A stretch of DNA of 8,393 nt from Bacteroidales bacterium (GTDB lineage: Bacteria > Bacteroidota > Bacteroidia > Bacteroidales > ML635J-15): positions 1 to 8,393 of the forward strand of contig JAQVEY010000083.1 of NCBI GenBank assembly GCA_028697515.1. The letters run 5' to 3'. Each line of letters starts with the position of its first letter. Positions within the stretch are counted from its first letter, which is position 1. Both the position numbers and the translations under genes were made by a program. Positions 1-6,724 of this stretch are shown piece by piece. The notes beneath the pieces were generated by a model. That model saw only the letters and a list, made by a program, of their open reading frames with translations, was not told where the DNA came from and did no database searches.

Positions 1-118
1 CCGAATATAAAAAAACAATATCAAATTCATCTCTAAGTAATTTTGCTGCTTGTATGCATCTTAGATAATGAGCCATCAAATTGTAAGGAGCAAAGAGAAT
101 TAGCTTTTTAGTTTTCAT
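1..118 (-). CDS. Glycosyltransferase-like protein, N-terminal fragment (cut by window edge)
   Basis: An open frame starts with ATG at 118 on the minus strand and stays open for 39 codons to the window edge. It begins MKTKKLILFAPYNL and continues through MAHYLRCIQAAKLL to EFDIVFLYS. A short basic start, a hydrophobic first beta strand (LILFAP), a histidine-containing loop, an amphipathic helix with RCIQAAKLLR and a second strand (FDIVFLY) is the pattern of the N-terminal Rossmann-like domain of GT-B glycosyltransferases (MurG/MGT-like). Such enzymes transfer sugars from nucleotide-sugar donors, but the donor-binding C-terminal half is outside the window, so substrate and exact family cannot be given. 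A UDP-sugar epimerase of similar fold is an alternative. A weak promoter candidate lies upstream (TTG at about 163, AAATTTTG near 136-143). The gene is separated from the ferredoxin gene upstream of it by a terminator. Confidence 0.5.
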   Translation of the reverse strand, partial: MKTKKLILFAPYNLMAHYLRCIQAAKLLRDEFDIVFLYS

Positions 119-131
119 TTACAAAACCAGT

Positions 132-144
132 AACAAAATTTGTT
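132..144. promoter_or_regulatory. Small palindrome upstream of the glycosyltransferase-like gene
   Basis: AACAAA, one central A and TTTGTT form an inverted repeat of 6-bp arms, 14 bases before the start codon at 118. It overlaps the best -7-like candidate (AAATTTTG on the minus strand), so it could be an operator or a leader hairpin. AT-rich palindromes this short arise often by chance, so this is only a candidate. Confidence 0.2.
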
Positions 145-168
145 CAGTTATTTTTTTGTTCAAGTGTT

Positions 169-203
169 AAAAAAAGGCTGTTTCCAAGAAGAAAACAGCC
201 TTT
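169..203 (-). terminator. Rho-independent terminator of the ferredoxin gene
   Basis: AAAGGCTGTTT at 173-183 pairs perfectly with AAACAGCCTTT at 193-203 around a 9-nt loop. Read on the minus strand, the hairpin runs straight into a seven-T tract (complement of the A run at 169-175). It starts about 20 nt after the ferredoxin stop codon and precedes the glycosyltransferase-like start, so it should isolate the ferredoxin transcript from the next minus-strand gene. Confidence 0.85.
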
Positions 204-223
204 CATTTGAAGAATGTTTTTGA

Positions 224-391
224 CTATTCTGGATGAATTGCTTCAACAGGGCAAACGTCAGCACATGCACCACAATCTGTGCACTGATCTGGGTCAATTT
301 TATAAATATCACCTTCGGAAATTGCCCCTACAGGACATTCATCAATACAAGTACCGCATGCAGTACAGTCATCACTAATTTTGTAAGCCAT
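224..391 (-). CDS. Bacterial-type 2[4Fe-4S] ferredoxin
   Basis: This is a 55-residue protein starting MAYKISDDCTACGTC and ending in EAIHPE. Two cluster-binding motifs CxxCxxCxxxCP are complete: Cys9, 12, 15, 19 followed by Pro20, and Cys37, 40, 43, 47 followed by Pro48. Length, internal two-fold repeat and acidic composition match clostridial-type 2[4Fe-4S] ferredoxins, soluble low-potential cytoplasmic electron carriers. In anaerobes these accept electrons from enzymes such as pyruvate:ferredoxin oxidoreductase and pass them to Rnf or hydrogenases; the partner here is not visible. The ATG at 391 is the only sensible start, since the protein begins immediately with the conserved AYKIxDxC segment. 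It has its own promoter candidate (435-463) and terminator (169-203), so it is probably a single-gene transcription unit. Its presence suggests, but does not prove, anaerobic metabolism. Confidence 0.95.
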   Translation of the reverse strand: MAYKISDDCTACGTCIDECPVGAISEGDIYKIDPDQCTDCGACADVCPVEAIHPE

Positions 392-434
392 TTTTCTTAT
401 AATTTAAATTAATAATTCTTATAATTACTAAACA

Positions 435-463
435 CAAACTTATATTACATTTTTTTAATCAAA
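435..463 (-). promoter_or_regulatory. Bacteroidota-type promoter for the ferredoxin gene
   Basis: On the minus strand TAAGTTTG (442-435) matches the -7 consensus TAnnTTTG exactly, and TTTG (463-460) lies 17 nt upstream, within the 17-23 spacing known for Flavobacterium and Bacteroides housekeeping promoters. Transcription would begin near 428, giving a leader of roughly 37 nt before the ATG at 391. The assignment is by consensus only. Confidence 0.6.
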
Positions 464-532
464 AAGTAAATAATCGCTTTTTTTCAAACACTTCTAATAT
501 TTATAATGATTCTAAATAATCGAAATGGATGT

Positions 533-562
533 AAAAAAACGTCTTAATTAAAGACGTTTTTT
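533..562 (-). terminator. Rho-independent terminator of the PpiD-type gene
   Basis: AAAAAACGTCTT (534-545) and AAGACGTTTTTT (551-562) are exact reverse complements around a 5-nt loop. The hairpin begins 5 nt past the stop codon of the minus-strand isomerase gene and ends in a T run on that strand. It is symmetric and could also work on the plus strand, but no plus-strand gene ends here. The rest of the 175-bp gap 392-566 holds only the ferredoxin promoter and AT-rich sequence. Confidence 0.8.
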
Positions 563-566
563 ATTT

Positions 567-2669
567 CTAGAAGTATTTGGCTCTAAAATCAGATATTTCT
601 GATTTCTTTTCAACTGCTCCAAAAATCTTATATGTTTGAGTTGCATAGTTTCTCATGCTACTTAACTGATCAGATGAAAAGTCGGTTTTCTCAGGAGCTT
701 GTACATTGTTATAAACTTTTACAATAAATACTCCATTGTTTCCTTTTATTGGTTTTGAGATTGTGTTTAAAGCAATCGAAGATATAACTCCATTAACATT
801 TGGCTCTATACCAAATCCAGGTAATGAAAGAGAACTGAAGCTTATATTTGTTAAAGTATCAAGTTTGAGTTCATATTTTTCTGCGATTTTATTTAGATCA
901 GCTTTTGCACTAAGCTCTTTATTGAAATCTGCCATTATTTTTTCAGCTTTTTTGTTCTTTAATACAATAGGCTCAATGATTGTTTTAACTTCTTCAAGAG
1001 GTAACACTCCTTTTTCTCGAATAGCTGAAACTTTTACAACGATATATTTGTCAGTGAAATTAAAAACTGTTGAGACATCTCCCTTTTTAGTATTCTCGTC
1101 ATAAACCCAGCGTACAATATCTCTTGCGTTTTCTATACCACTAATCTTATTGTCAAGCTCATTTAGTTTGCTTGCAAGCCTTTTAACAAGATTGTTTTTA
1201 ATAATTGCATCATCAAATTTCTTTGCATTAGTATTTTCAGCAGCGAAGTTACTAGCTATTGAAAAATAATAATTCGATGTGCGATCTGAAAAATGAATCT
1301 CTTTGTTTAGAGTTGCGAGTTTAATTTTTCTATGAGGTTTTGTTTGATCAGTTATTTTAATCAAATGAACTCCGAATTGTGATTCTACAACTAATAAATC
1401 ATCTTTTTTATTTGAAAAGCAAGCATCATTAAATTCTTTTACCATCATTCCATCAGTAAACCAACCTAAATCACCGCCTTGATTTTTAGATCCTGGATCT
1501 TCAGAATTCATTACTGCCAAAATTGCGAACTCTTCACCTTTTTCTACCATAGTCAACAAACTATCAGCTTTTAACCGGCATTGTTCAATTGTAACCGAAT
1601 CATTAGGGATGAATAAAATATGGCTTGCCATAACAGAATCGGGACGTTGTGCTACTTCAACTATTTTAGTAAAATAGAACATATTCCTGTCAAGAATTAT
1701 TTCTGATACAGAGCCTTCGTCAAGTTCGAAAAAGTTTTCAGGTAGTCCAAATGGCAAATTGTCTTTTCCAACAAACATTTCTTGTGTTCTGTGTTCTGTG
1801 TATCTATTAGCAAAATCGAGATGTCCATTTTCTAATTCGATAAACTCTTCGTATAATTCGGTTATGCTGTTAAATGTTGCCAAAGTATCTTCTGCCGAAG
1901 GTATAATGCTGAAAACAACGTATTCAATATCCCTGCTGGCCTTATCTTCCATAAACATATATTGATGTTCATCGTAATATGTTTTGTAGTCGGATTCAGT
2001 AATTTTGATATCTTCGTCAGCTATAGATTTATATGGTTTAAATACAAACTCAAAATCGAAAAGTGTATTCTTCTCTTTATAATCCATCTCTGCCAATACC
2101 TTAGGTGTGTAAAAACCTTTTGCTACCATATTATTATACTTGGTGCTTAAGCGGTCTTTTTTAATTATCTGTTTCCAGTAATCAGCAATTATCTGATATC
2201 CTGGATCGTCACTAGATTTCTCGAAGAATCTTCTTATAGATGCAGTATCAACTTGTCCAGTTTGCTGATTAGTAAAATTCTGCAGAATGATATAATGAAT
2301 ATTTGCTCCGTAAAGCATATCATTTAATTCTTCATCGCTTACAGACAAACCAACTTCTTTATAATAAGGTTCCATTAAATACTTTTGAAGAATGTCATTC
2401 CATGATTGCTCACGAATTTGCTCATCTTCACTGGTTTCAAGGTTTTCCTTACGTTGAGCCACCTTCAGGAAATCACTATGTAATTTGTAATACTCCATAA
2501 ATTCTTGGTATTCTACATCGTCTCCATTAATTTCAGCAATATCATTACTATTCTTATTAAATAAGCTCTGAAATGTAGAAGGATCAATGATAAATAAAAA
2601 GAGTGCAACACCTACGAAAATAATTACAAATACTCCCGCTCTGTTTCTAATCTTTTGTAATACTGCCAT
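567..2669 (-). CDS. ppiD: Membrane-anchored periplasmic peptidyl-prolyl cis-trans isomerase, PpiD/SurA type
   Basis: This 700-residue foldase is predicted to sit in the inner membrane with its bulk in the periplasm, where PpiD-type proteins assist folding of newly exported proteins. The N-terminus has a basic segment (MAVLQKIRNRAG), one membrane helix at about 12-28 (VFVIIFVGVALFLFIID), then a helical SurA_N-type chaperone region to about 200. Residues 225-340 look like a parvulin-like fold without the catalytic signature. The clear PpiC rotamase domain spans about 345-442, with ASHIL (348-352), EDPGSKNQGGDLGWF (390-404) and SQFGVHLIKI (430-439, His435). The C-terminal 260 residues resemble the rest of Bacteroidota PpiD proteins, including a WVYDE...GDVS segment. 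The ATG at 2669 places the anchor directly at the N-terminus, as usual. The length suits the Bacteroidota family (about 700, longer than E. coli PpiD at 623). It is monocistronic here, with a downstream terminator, and transcribed divergently from coaX. Confidence 0.93.
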   Translation of the reverse strand: MAVLQKIRNRAGVFVIIFVGVALFLFIIDPSTFQSLFNKNSNDIAEINGDDVEYQEFMEYYKLHSDFLKVAQRKENLETSEDEQIREQSWNDILQKYLMEPYYKEVGLSVSDEELNDMLYGANIHYIILQNFTNQQTGQVDTASIRRFFEKSSDDPGYQIIADYWKQIIKKDRLSTKYNNMVAKGFYTPKVLAEMDYKEKNTLFDFEFVFKPYKSIADEDIKITESDYKTYYDEHQYMFMEDKASRDIEYVVFSIIPSAEDTLATFNSITELYEEFIELENGHLDFANRYTEHRTQEMFVGKDNLPFGLPENFFELDEGSVSEIILDRNMFYFTKIVEVAQRPDSVMASHILFIPNDSVTIEQCRLKADSLLTMVEKGEEFAILAVMNSEDPGSKNQGGDLGWFTDGMMVKEFNDACFSNKKDDLLVVESQFGVHLIKITDQTKPHRKIKLATLNKEIHFSDRTSNYYFSIASNFAAENTNAKKFDDAIIKNNLVKRLASKLNELDNKISGIENARDIVRWVYDENTKKGDVSTVFNFTDKYIVVKVSAIREKGVLPLEEVKTIIEPIVLKNKKAEKIMADFNKELSAKADLNKIAEKYELKLDTLTNISFSSLSLPGFGIEPNVNGVISSIALNTISKPIKGNNGVFIVKVYNNVQAPEKTDFSSDQLSSMRNYATQTYKIFGAVEKKSEISDFRAKYF

Positions 2670-2725
2670 TACTATAATTTTTAAATAAAGTTCTTACTTA
2701 TTTTTCTTTAAATAAATTCAGGCTG

Positions 2726-2758
2726 CGAAGATAATAAATTAATATTATTTATGAACAA
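2726..2758 (-). promoter_or_regulatory. Candidate promoter for ppiD
   Basis: On the minus strand TATCTTCG (2733-2726) is one base off TAnnTTTG, and a TTG (complement of CAA at 2756-2758) lies 22 nt upstream. It would give a leader of about 50 nt before the ATG at 2669. It shares the 137-bp intergenic region with the oppositely oriented coaX promoter. Confidence 0.35.
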
Positions 2759-2780
2759 TGAAATTAAAATAATTAAATAG

Positions 2781-2788
2781 TATTTTTG
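2781..2788 (+). promoter_or_regulatory. Candidate -7 element for the coaX operon
   Basis: TATTTTTG matches the Bacteroidota -7 consensus TAnnTTTG and lies 18 nt before the coaX start codon, so the leader would be only about 12 nt long. No good TTG -33 element is seen 17-23 nt upstream; the region is almost pure A/T. This is the only consensus match between the divergent genes on this strand. Confidence 0.4.
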
Positions 2789-2806
2789 CATACTTAAAAA
2801 ATAAAG

Positions 2807-3547
2807 ATGTTCAGGCTTATTTTAGACATAGGAAATACTAATGTAAAGCTCTATATTTTTTATAATAATAAAATAATACAAAAAGAAGTCATAACAAGGG
2901 ATGCGGAAGTAATTGCTTTTTTGAATAATTACGATTTTAAGGAGAAGATTTCTGTATGTATAGTTTCAAAGGTAAGAGAGGTTTCTGTAGATTTAGGTCA
3001 ATATTTGAGTGAAAAATTTTCCGTAGTTTTTCTTAACTCGAAATTGTTTTTACCATATAAAATGAAATATATTACACCAGACACACTTGGTCAGGATAGA
3101 ATAGCGGCTGTGGCTGGGGCTTCAGTGCTTTTTCCCGATTCGAGCGTTTTGGTAATAGATGCAGGGACAGCAATTACTTACGACTTTTTACTCAATGGTA
3201 ATATTTATTGTGGTGGTACAATTAGCCCTGGTATTGGAATAAGATTTCGTTCTCTAAATACTTTTACTGGTAAACTTCCGTTATTGGATATTGATATGGA
3301 TAAAGATTTATTATTTGGACAAACTACCAACGATGCCATTATAGGCGGTGTACAGAATGGAGTTATACATGAAGTCAGAGGCGTAATAGAATCATATAGT
3401 AAAAAATATAAAGATATAGTAGTTATTCTCACAGGAGGTTATAGCTTTTTCTTTGAAAAGTTGTTAAAAAATCGCATATTTGCAGCGCCGGATTTAATAG
3501 CAATCGGCTTAAATAAAATTTTAGAAATAAATGTTAAAAAAAATTAG
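2807..3547 (+). CDS. coaX: Type III pantothenate kinase
   Basis: CoaX phosphorylates pantothenate with ATP, the first step of coenzyme A synthesis, in the cytoplasm. The 246 residues match the usual 240-260 length and carry the family motifs in order: the ATP-binding DIGNTN near the N-terminus (Asp7, Gly9, Asn10, Thr11), the substrate-side DTLGQDR (92-98), the catalytic-core VIDAGTAITYD (116-126, Asp118), GGTISPG (136-142), TTNDAIIGG (173-181) and the final LTGG (208-211). All key residues appear intact. The ATG at 2807 puts the first motif five residues in, as in other CoaX proteins, so the start is firm despite no Shine-Dalgarno sequence. It is the first gene of the six-gene operon, and its last 17 nt overlap the next reading frame, implying translational coupling. 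Unlike CoaA, CoaX is known to be insensitive to CoA feedback. Confidence 0.95.
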   Translation: MFRLILDIGNTNVKLYIFYNNKIIQKEVITRDAEVIAFLNNYDFKEKISVCIVSKVREVSVDLGQYLSEKFSVVFLNSKLFLPYKMKYITPDTLGQDRIAAVAGASVLFPDSSVLVIDAGTAITYDFLLNGNIYCGGTISPGIGIRFRSLNTFTGKLPLLDIDMDKDLLFGQTTNDAIIGGVQNGVIHEVRGVIESYSKKYKDIVVILTGGYSFFFEKLLKNRIFAAPDLIAIGLNKILEINVKKN

Positions 3548-4817
3548 TTTATTATTATTCCTAACATTGGTATCATTTACCATATTTTCACAGGGACGAG
3601 TTGGTTCTCCATATACAAGATATGGCATTGGTGATATTTATAGCTGTACTTCGGTGCGAAACTTAAGTTTGGGAGGATTGAGTTATACATTGCCTTATAA
3701 TAATGACATTAATTTTATTAGCCCAGCCGGAACAAGTGATATAGACACATTAACTTTTATTTTCGATTTTGGGTTTAATGGAGGAATCAGAAAGTATAGT
3801 ATTCTTGAACCAGAATCAAATCATATTAAATCCGATTTTCAGCTTACTCATTTGTTGTTCGGTTTTTCTGTTACTAAATGGTGGAAAACAAGCATGGGAT
3901 TGTTGCCCTATAGTAATGTTAGCTACTTAATAAGAGCAAACGACACTTTGCTAAATGTAAATAAAGACTATTTATATTCCGGTAATGGTGGGGTTAACAA
4001 AGTATTTTGGAATAATTCTTTTTCACCAATAAAAAATTTATCTATAGGTGTTAGTGCATCTTATCTTTTTGGTAAAATATTTCAGTCAAATGCAATTGAT
4101 TTTGATGATGAAAGCGGAGCTTACTTAAATATTGTCGAACAAAATACTATAAAAATAAGTGATTTTGCTTTTGACGCAGGCCTTAATTATACTTTGAATT
4201 TTAAATCCGAAAATTCTTTGATTATAGGCTTTATATATGGACATAATTCTGAATTAAACAGTCAGAGAAGTACGATTGTTTATAATACTTTGAGTACAGG
4301 TAGTTCAGCTATCGTAGATACTGTATATCAATCTGATAAAGAAGAAGGAACAGTTGGCTTGCCACGAAAAACCGGATTTGGGTTAGGATTTAATCATAAT
4401 GATAGGTTTTTTGTTGGTATTGACTACACTAACTATAACTGGCAAAATTCAAAGTATTTTGGACTTTCTGACAGCCTTAGTAATGGAATGGATTTATCAT
4501 TCGGAATTGAATTTAAACCAAATGGGTTTAAGGAGGTTTCTTATAATAAATTTTGGGAAGGTGTAAGTTATAGAGGAGGAGTACATTATAACAACACATA
4601 CTTTGCTTTGGCTTCCGGAGAGACTTTGATTTCTGACTTTGGCATAAGTTTTGGTTTGGGATTGCCAATGAAACGTTCTAAAACATCATATAATTTCTCT
4701 GTACAGCTTGGGCAGAGAGGAACTCTTAAGAATAATTTAATTAAAGAAAATTATATTATTTTTGGACTGAGTTTTAATGTTGCAGATATGTGGTTTGTTA
4801 AAAGTAAATATGATTAA
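3531..4817 (+). CDS. Exported outer-membrane beta-barrel-like protein of unknown function
   Basis: This 428-residue protein has a signal peptide (MLKKISLLLFLTLVSFTIFS, cleavage probably before Gln21). The mature start GRVGSPYTRYGIGD, followed by NLSLGGLSYTLPYNN and NFISPAGTSDIDTLTF, is typical of a Bacteroidota outer-membrane family with distant likeness to FadL/PorV-type barrels. The rest is rich in alternating aromatic/polar strands and Gly-Asn turns (for example FGFSVTKWW, GIDYTNYNW), ending in FGISFGLGLPMKRSKTSYNFS, LGQRGTLKNNLIKENY and the aromatic C-terminal strand NVADMWFVKSKYD. Such features indicate a barrel of perhaps 12-16 strands, but the strand number is a guess. From memory, relatives commonly follow coaX in Bacteroidota; their function is not established. 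The gene starts inside coaX (17-nt overlap containing an A8 run) and is followed by an 11-nt gap. Placement next to lptC makes a role in envelope or LPS biogenesis conceivable, but that is inference. Confidence 0.8.
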   Translation: MLKKISLLLFLTLVSFTIFSQGRVGSPYTRYGIGDIYSCTSVRNLSLGGLSYTLPYNNDINFISPAGTSDIDTLTFIFDFGFNGGIRKYSILEPESNHIKSDFQLTHLLFGFSVTKWWKTSMGLLPYSNVSYLIRANDTLLNVNKDYLYSGNGGVNKVFWNNSFSPIKNLSIGVSASYLFGKIFQSNAIDFDDESGAYLNIVEQNTIKISDFAFDAGLNYTLNFKSENSLIIGFIYGHNSELNSQRSTIVYNTLSTGSSAIVDTVYQSDKEEGTVGLPRKTGFGLGFNHNDRFFVGIDYTNYNWQNSKYFGLSDSLSNGMDLSFGIEFKPNGFKEVSYNKFWEGVSYRGGVHYNNTYFALASGETLISDFGISFGLGLPMKRSKTSYNFSVQLGQRGTLKNNLIKENYIIFGLSFNVADMWFVKSKYD

Positions 4818-4828
4818 AATGTAGAATT

Positions 4829-6154
4829 ATGAGAACAAAGATTTATTTACCGTTAATTTTGGGATTCTTTTTGAGCATAAGTGCTTTTGCTCAAGATGAG
4901 AAGTATGGAGACGATCCGGAATCATGCAGAATCAATTTATCAACTTATACTGAATTCTTTAATCAAAAGAATTATAAAGATGCTATGCCATCTTGGAGAT
5001 GGTGTTTTGTTAATTGTCCAGAAGCTACAAAAAATATTTATATTCATGGTACAACAATCATTGAGTATTATATTGGTATAGAAACAGACTCCTTAAAAAG
5101 AGAAGCTTATATTGATACTCTTCTAATGGTTTTTGACAATAGGATTAAATATTTTAATCAAAAACCGATGGTTTTAGGACGAAAAGGAACATCTATGTTA
5201 AAATACAGACCGTCACTTATTAAAGAAGCCTATGATGTATTTACCGAGTCTTTTAATTTAGCCGGTAATGAAAGCGAATACTTTGTATTAGGATTTTATA
5301 TGAATACAACAGTAGTTCTGTTTACTGGTGGCGTTATTACAAAAGAAGAGGTCGTTGAAAATTATTCAAAGATTAGTGATGTTCTTAATTATCAGATTGG
5401 TAATGAGCCTGATGAGAAGAAACGTGAGAAGATTGTTGAAGTCGCTAAATCTGTTGAAGATATGTTCGTTAACAGTGGTGCTGCAGATTGTGGAGCAATT
5501 ATCAGCCTTTTTGGACCTAAATTCGAAGCTGAGCCAGAAAATATAGAACAAGCTAAAAAAATTCTGTATTTACTTGATAGAGGAAATAGTGATGAATGCA
5601 AACTTTCTGACCTTTACATTAAGGCTGCTGTTGCTGTATTTAGTTCTGATAAATCATCTACTTCTGCTCATCAGATTGCGCAAGGCTATTTCAAAAGAGG
5701 AGATAATGAAAATGCCGAAAAATTCTACTTGGAAGCAATAGATTTGGAAACAGATATATTGAAAAAGGCAGATATGTTTTATGAACTAGGATTGTTGTAT
5801 TACGGAAATTTTAAAAACTTTCCTAAAGCAAGACAAGCAGCACGTAGTTGTATTGCAAATAATCCTAATCACGGAAAAGCTTATTTATTAATAGGCAGAT
5901 GTTATGCTGCTGGTGGGTCTTGCGGTGAGACAGCCTTTGAAAAGAAAAGTATTAACTGGCTGATTGTTGACCAATTTGTTAAGGCAAAAACTGTTGATGC
6001 TTCTATAAGTGATGAGGCTAATGAATTAATAGGAAGATATTCAGCAAGCTTTCCAACACAAGAAGAAGGTTTCTGGGTAAATATTAACGAAGGACAAACT
6101 GTTACTATTGGCTGTTGGATAAACGAAACAACTACTGTAAGATACATCAAATAG
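4829..6154 (+). CDS. Secreted tetratricopeptide-repeat protein
   Basis: This is a 441-residue protein with a signal peptide (MRTKIYLPLILGFFLSISAFA, cleavage probably before Gln22), so it acts in the periplasm or at the outer membrane. Helical repeats fill most of it. The clearest TPR-like units are near 34-62 (YTEFFNQKNYKDAMPSW), 279-308 (AHQIAQGYFKRGDNENAEKFY), 313-346 (ADMFYELGLLYYGNF, ARQAARSCIANNP) and 347-362 (GKAYLLIGRCYA). A distinct non-repeat tail, FPTQEEGFWVN followed by EGQTVTIGCWI and TTVRYIK, ends the protein and resembles the conserved tail of Bacteroidota relatives. Nine cysteines (33, 59, 63, 221, 257, 341, 358, 365, 429) are unusual for a TPR protein and, being periplasmic, may form disulfides. 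TPR arrays bind other proteins; the partner is unknown, with the preceding barrel protein a plausible candidate. It lies 11 nt after the barrel gene and directly abuts lptC. Confidence 0.82.
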   Translation: MRTKIYLPLILGFFLSISAFAQDEKYGDDPESCRINLSTYTEFFNQKNYKDAMPSWRWCFVNCPEATKNIYIHGTTIIEYYIGIETDSLKREAYIDTLLMVFDNRIKYFNQKPMVLGRKGTSMLKYRPSLIKEAYDVFTESFNLAGNESEYFVLGFYMNTTVVLFTGGVITKEEVVENYSKISDVLNYQIGNEPDEKKREKIVEVAKSVEDMFVNSGAADCGAIISLFGPKFEAEPENIEQAKKILYLLDRGNSDECKLSDLYIKAAVAVFSSDKSSTSAHQIAQGYFKRGDNENAEKFYLEAIDLETDILKKADMFYELGLLYYGNFKNFPKARQAARSCIANNPNHGKAYLLIGRCYAAGGSCGETAFEKKSINWLIVDQFVKAKTVDASISDEANELIGRYSASFPTQEEGFWVNINEGQTVTIGCWINETTTVRYIK

Positions 6155-6724
6155 TTGAAATTTTTTAAAAAACATAATATGCCACTTTTAATCGTGCTGG
6201 TTATTTCAATCAGCACGATGTTTGTTTGTTGTAAGAATGATATTGAAACCATTAATCGAATTACCGAAACCAATAAATTACCTTCTTTTATCGTTACGAA
6301 TCTCGAAACTTGCTTTAGTGATTCAGGCATAGTTAAAATAAAAATTTATGCCCCCGAACTTGTAAGGTACGATAAATCTGAAGTACAATATGATGAATAT
6401 CCTCAGGGGATAAATGTTGAATTTTTTAACGAAGCTATGCAGGTTACGGGTACATTAAAATGTAATTATGCAAAATATCTTGTTACTGATGAGATTTGGG
6501 AAGCCAAATCTGATGTAGAAGTAAATAGCGTAGAAAAGGAAGAAAAAATAAATACTGAATTGTTGTATTGGGATATGAAAAAGGAAATAATATATTCTGA
6601 TAAATTCGTTAGAATAACAACTTCTGACGAAATATTATTCGGAGAAGGATTTGAGTCAAATCAGGAATTTACAAAATGGAAGATTTTAAAACCAACAGGT
6701 ACAATAAAAATTAAAGATGAATAA
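6155..6724 (+). CDS. lptC: LPS export periplasmic protein LptC
   Basis: LptC is anchored in the inner membrane and passes lipopolysaccharide from the LptB2FG transporter to the periplasmic LptA bridge. The 189-residue product has a basic start (MKFFKKHN), one hydrophobic segment (MPLLIVLVISISTMFV, 9-24) and then a beta-jellyroll-type domain. LPSFIVTNLET, KIKIYAPELVRYD, YPQGINVEFF, LKCNYAKYL, WEAKSDVEV, INTELLYWD, IIYSDKFVRI and LFGEGFESN follow the strand pattern of Bacteroidota LptC (YrbK-like) proteins. CysCys at 25-26 ends the hydrophobic stretch and might be a poor lipobox. The chosen start is TTG at 6155, directly after the TPR stop codon (TAGTTG), because it supplies the positively charged n-region; the in-frame ATG at 6179 would begin MPLLIVL with no charge before the helix. 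The 3' end overlaps the next gene by 8 nt. Confidence 0.85.
   Translation: MKFFKKHNMPLLIVLVISISTMFVCCKNDIETINRITETNKLPSFIVTNLETCFSDSGIVKIKIYAPELVRYDKSEVQYDEYPQGINVEFFNEAMQVTGTLKCNYAKYLVTDEIWEAKSDVEVNSVEKEEKINTELLYWDMKKEIIYSDKFVRITTSDEILFGEGFESNQEFTKWKILKPTGTIKIKDE

Noticed and set aside
736..1104. 122-codon open frame on the plus strand inside ppiD
   Set aside because: It is antisense to a clear PpiD-type gene. The hydrophobic composition is what antisense of a lysine/glutamate-rich coding region gives.
1785..1801. Short tandem repeat of TGTTCTG
   Set aside because: Only two full copies inside ppiD, encoding ordinary residues (around TEHRTQE); too short to be a functional repeat or part of a CRISPR array.
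2670..2806. Riboswitch or small RNA in the divergent intergenic region
   Set aside because: Almost pure A/T sequence with no stable GC-containing stems; the coaX leader would be only about 12 nt if the -7 candidate is right.
5902..6330. 142-codon open frame on the minus strand across the TPR/lptC junction
   Set aside because: It is antisense to two well-supported genes, has no recognisable domain or promoter, and is explained by low stop frequency in the antisense frame.
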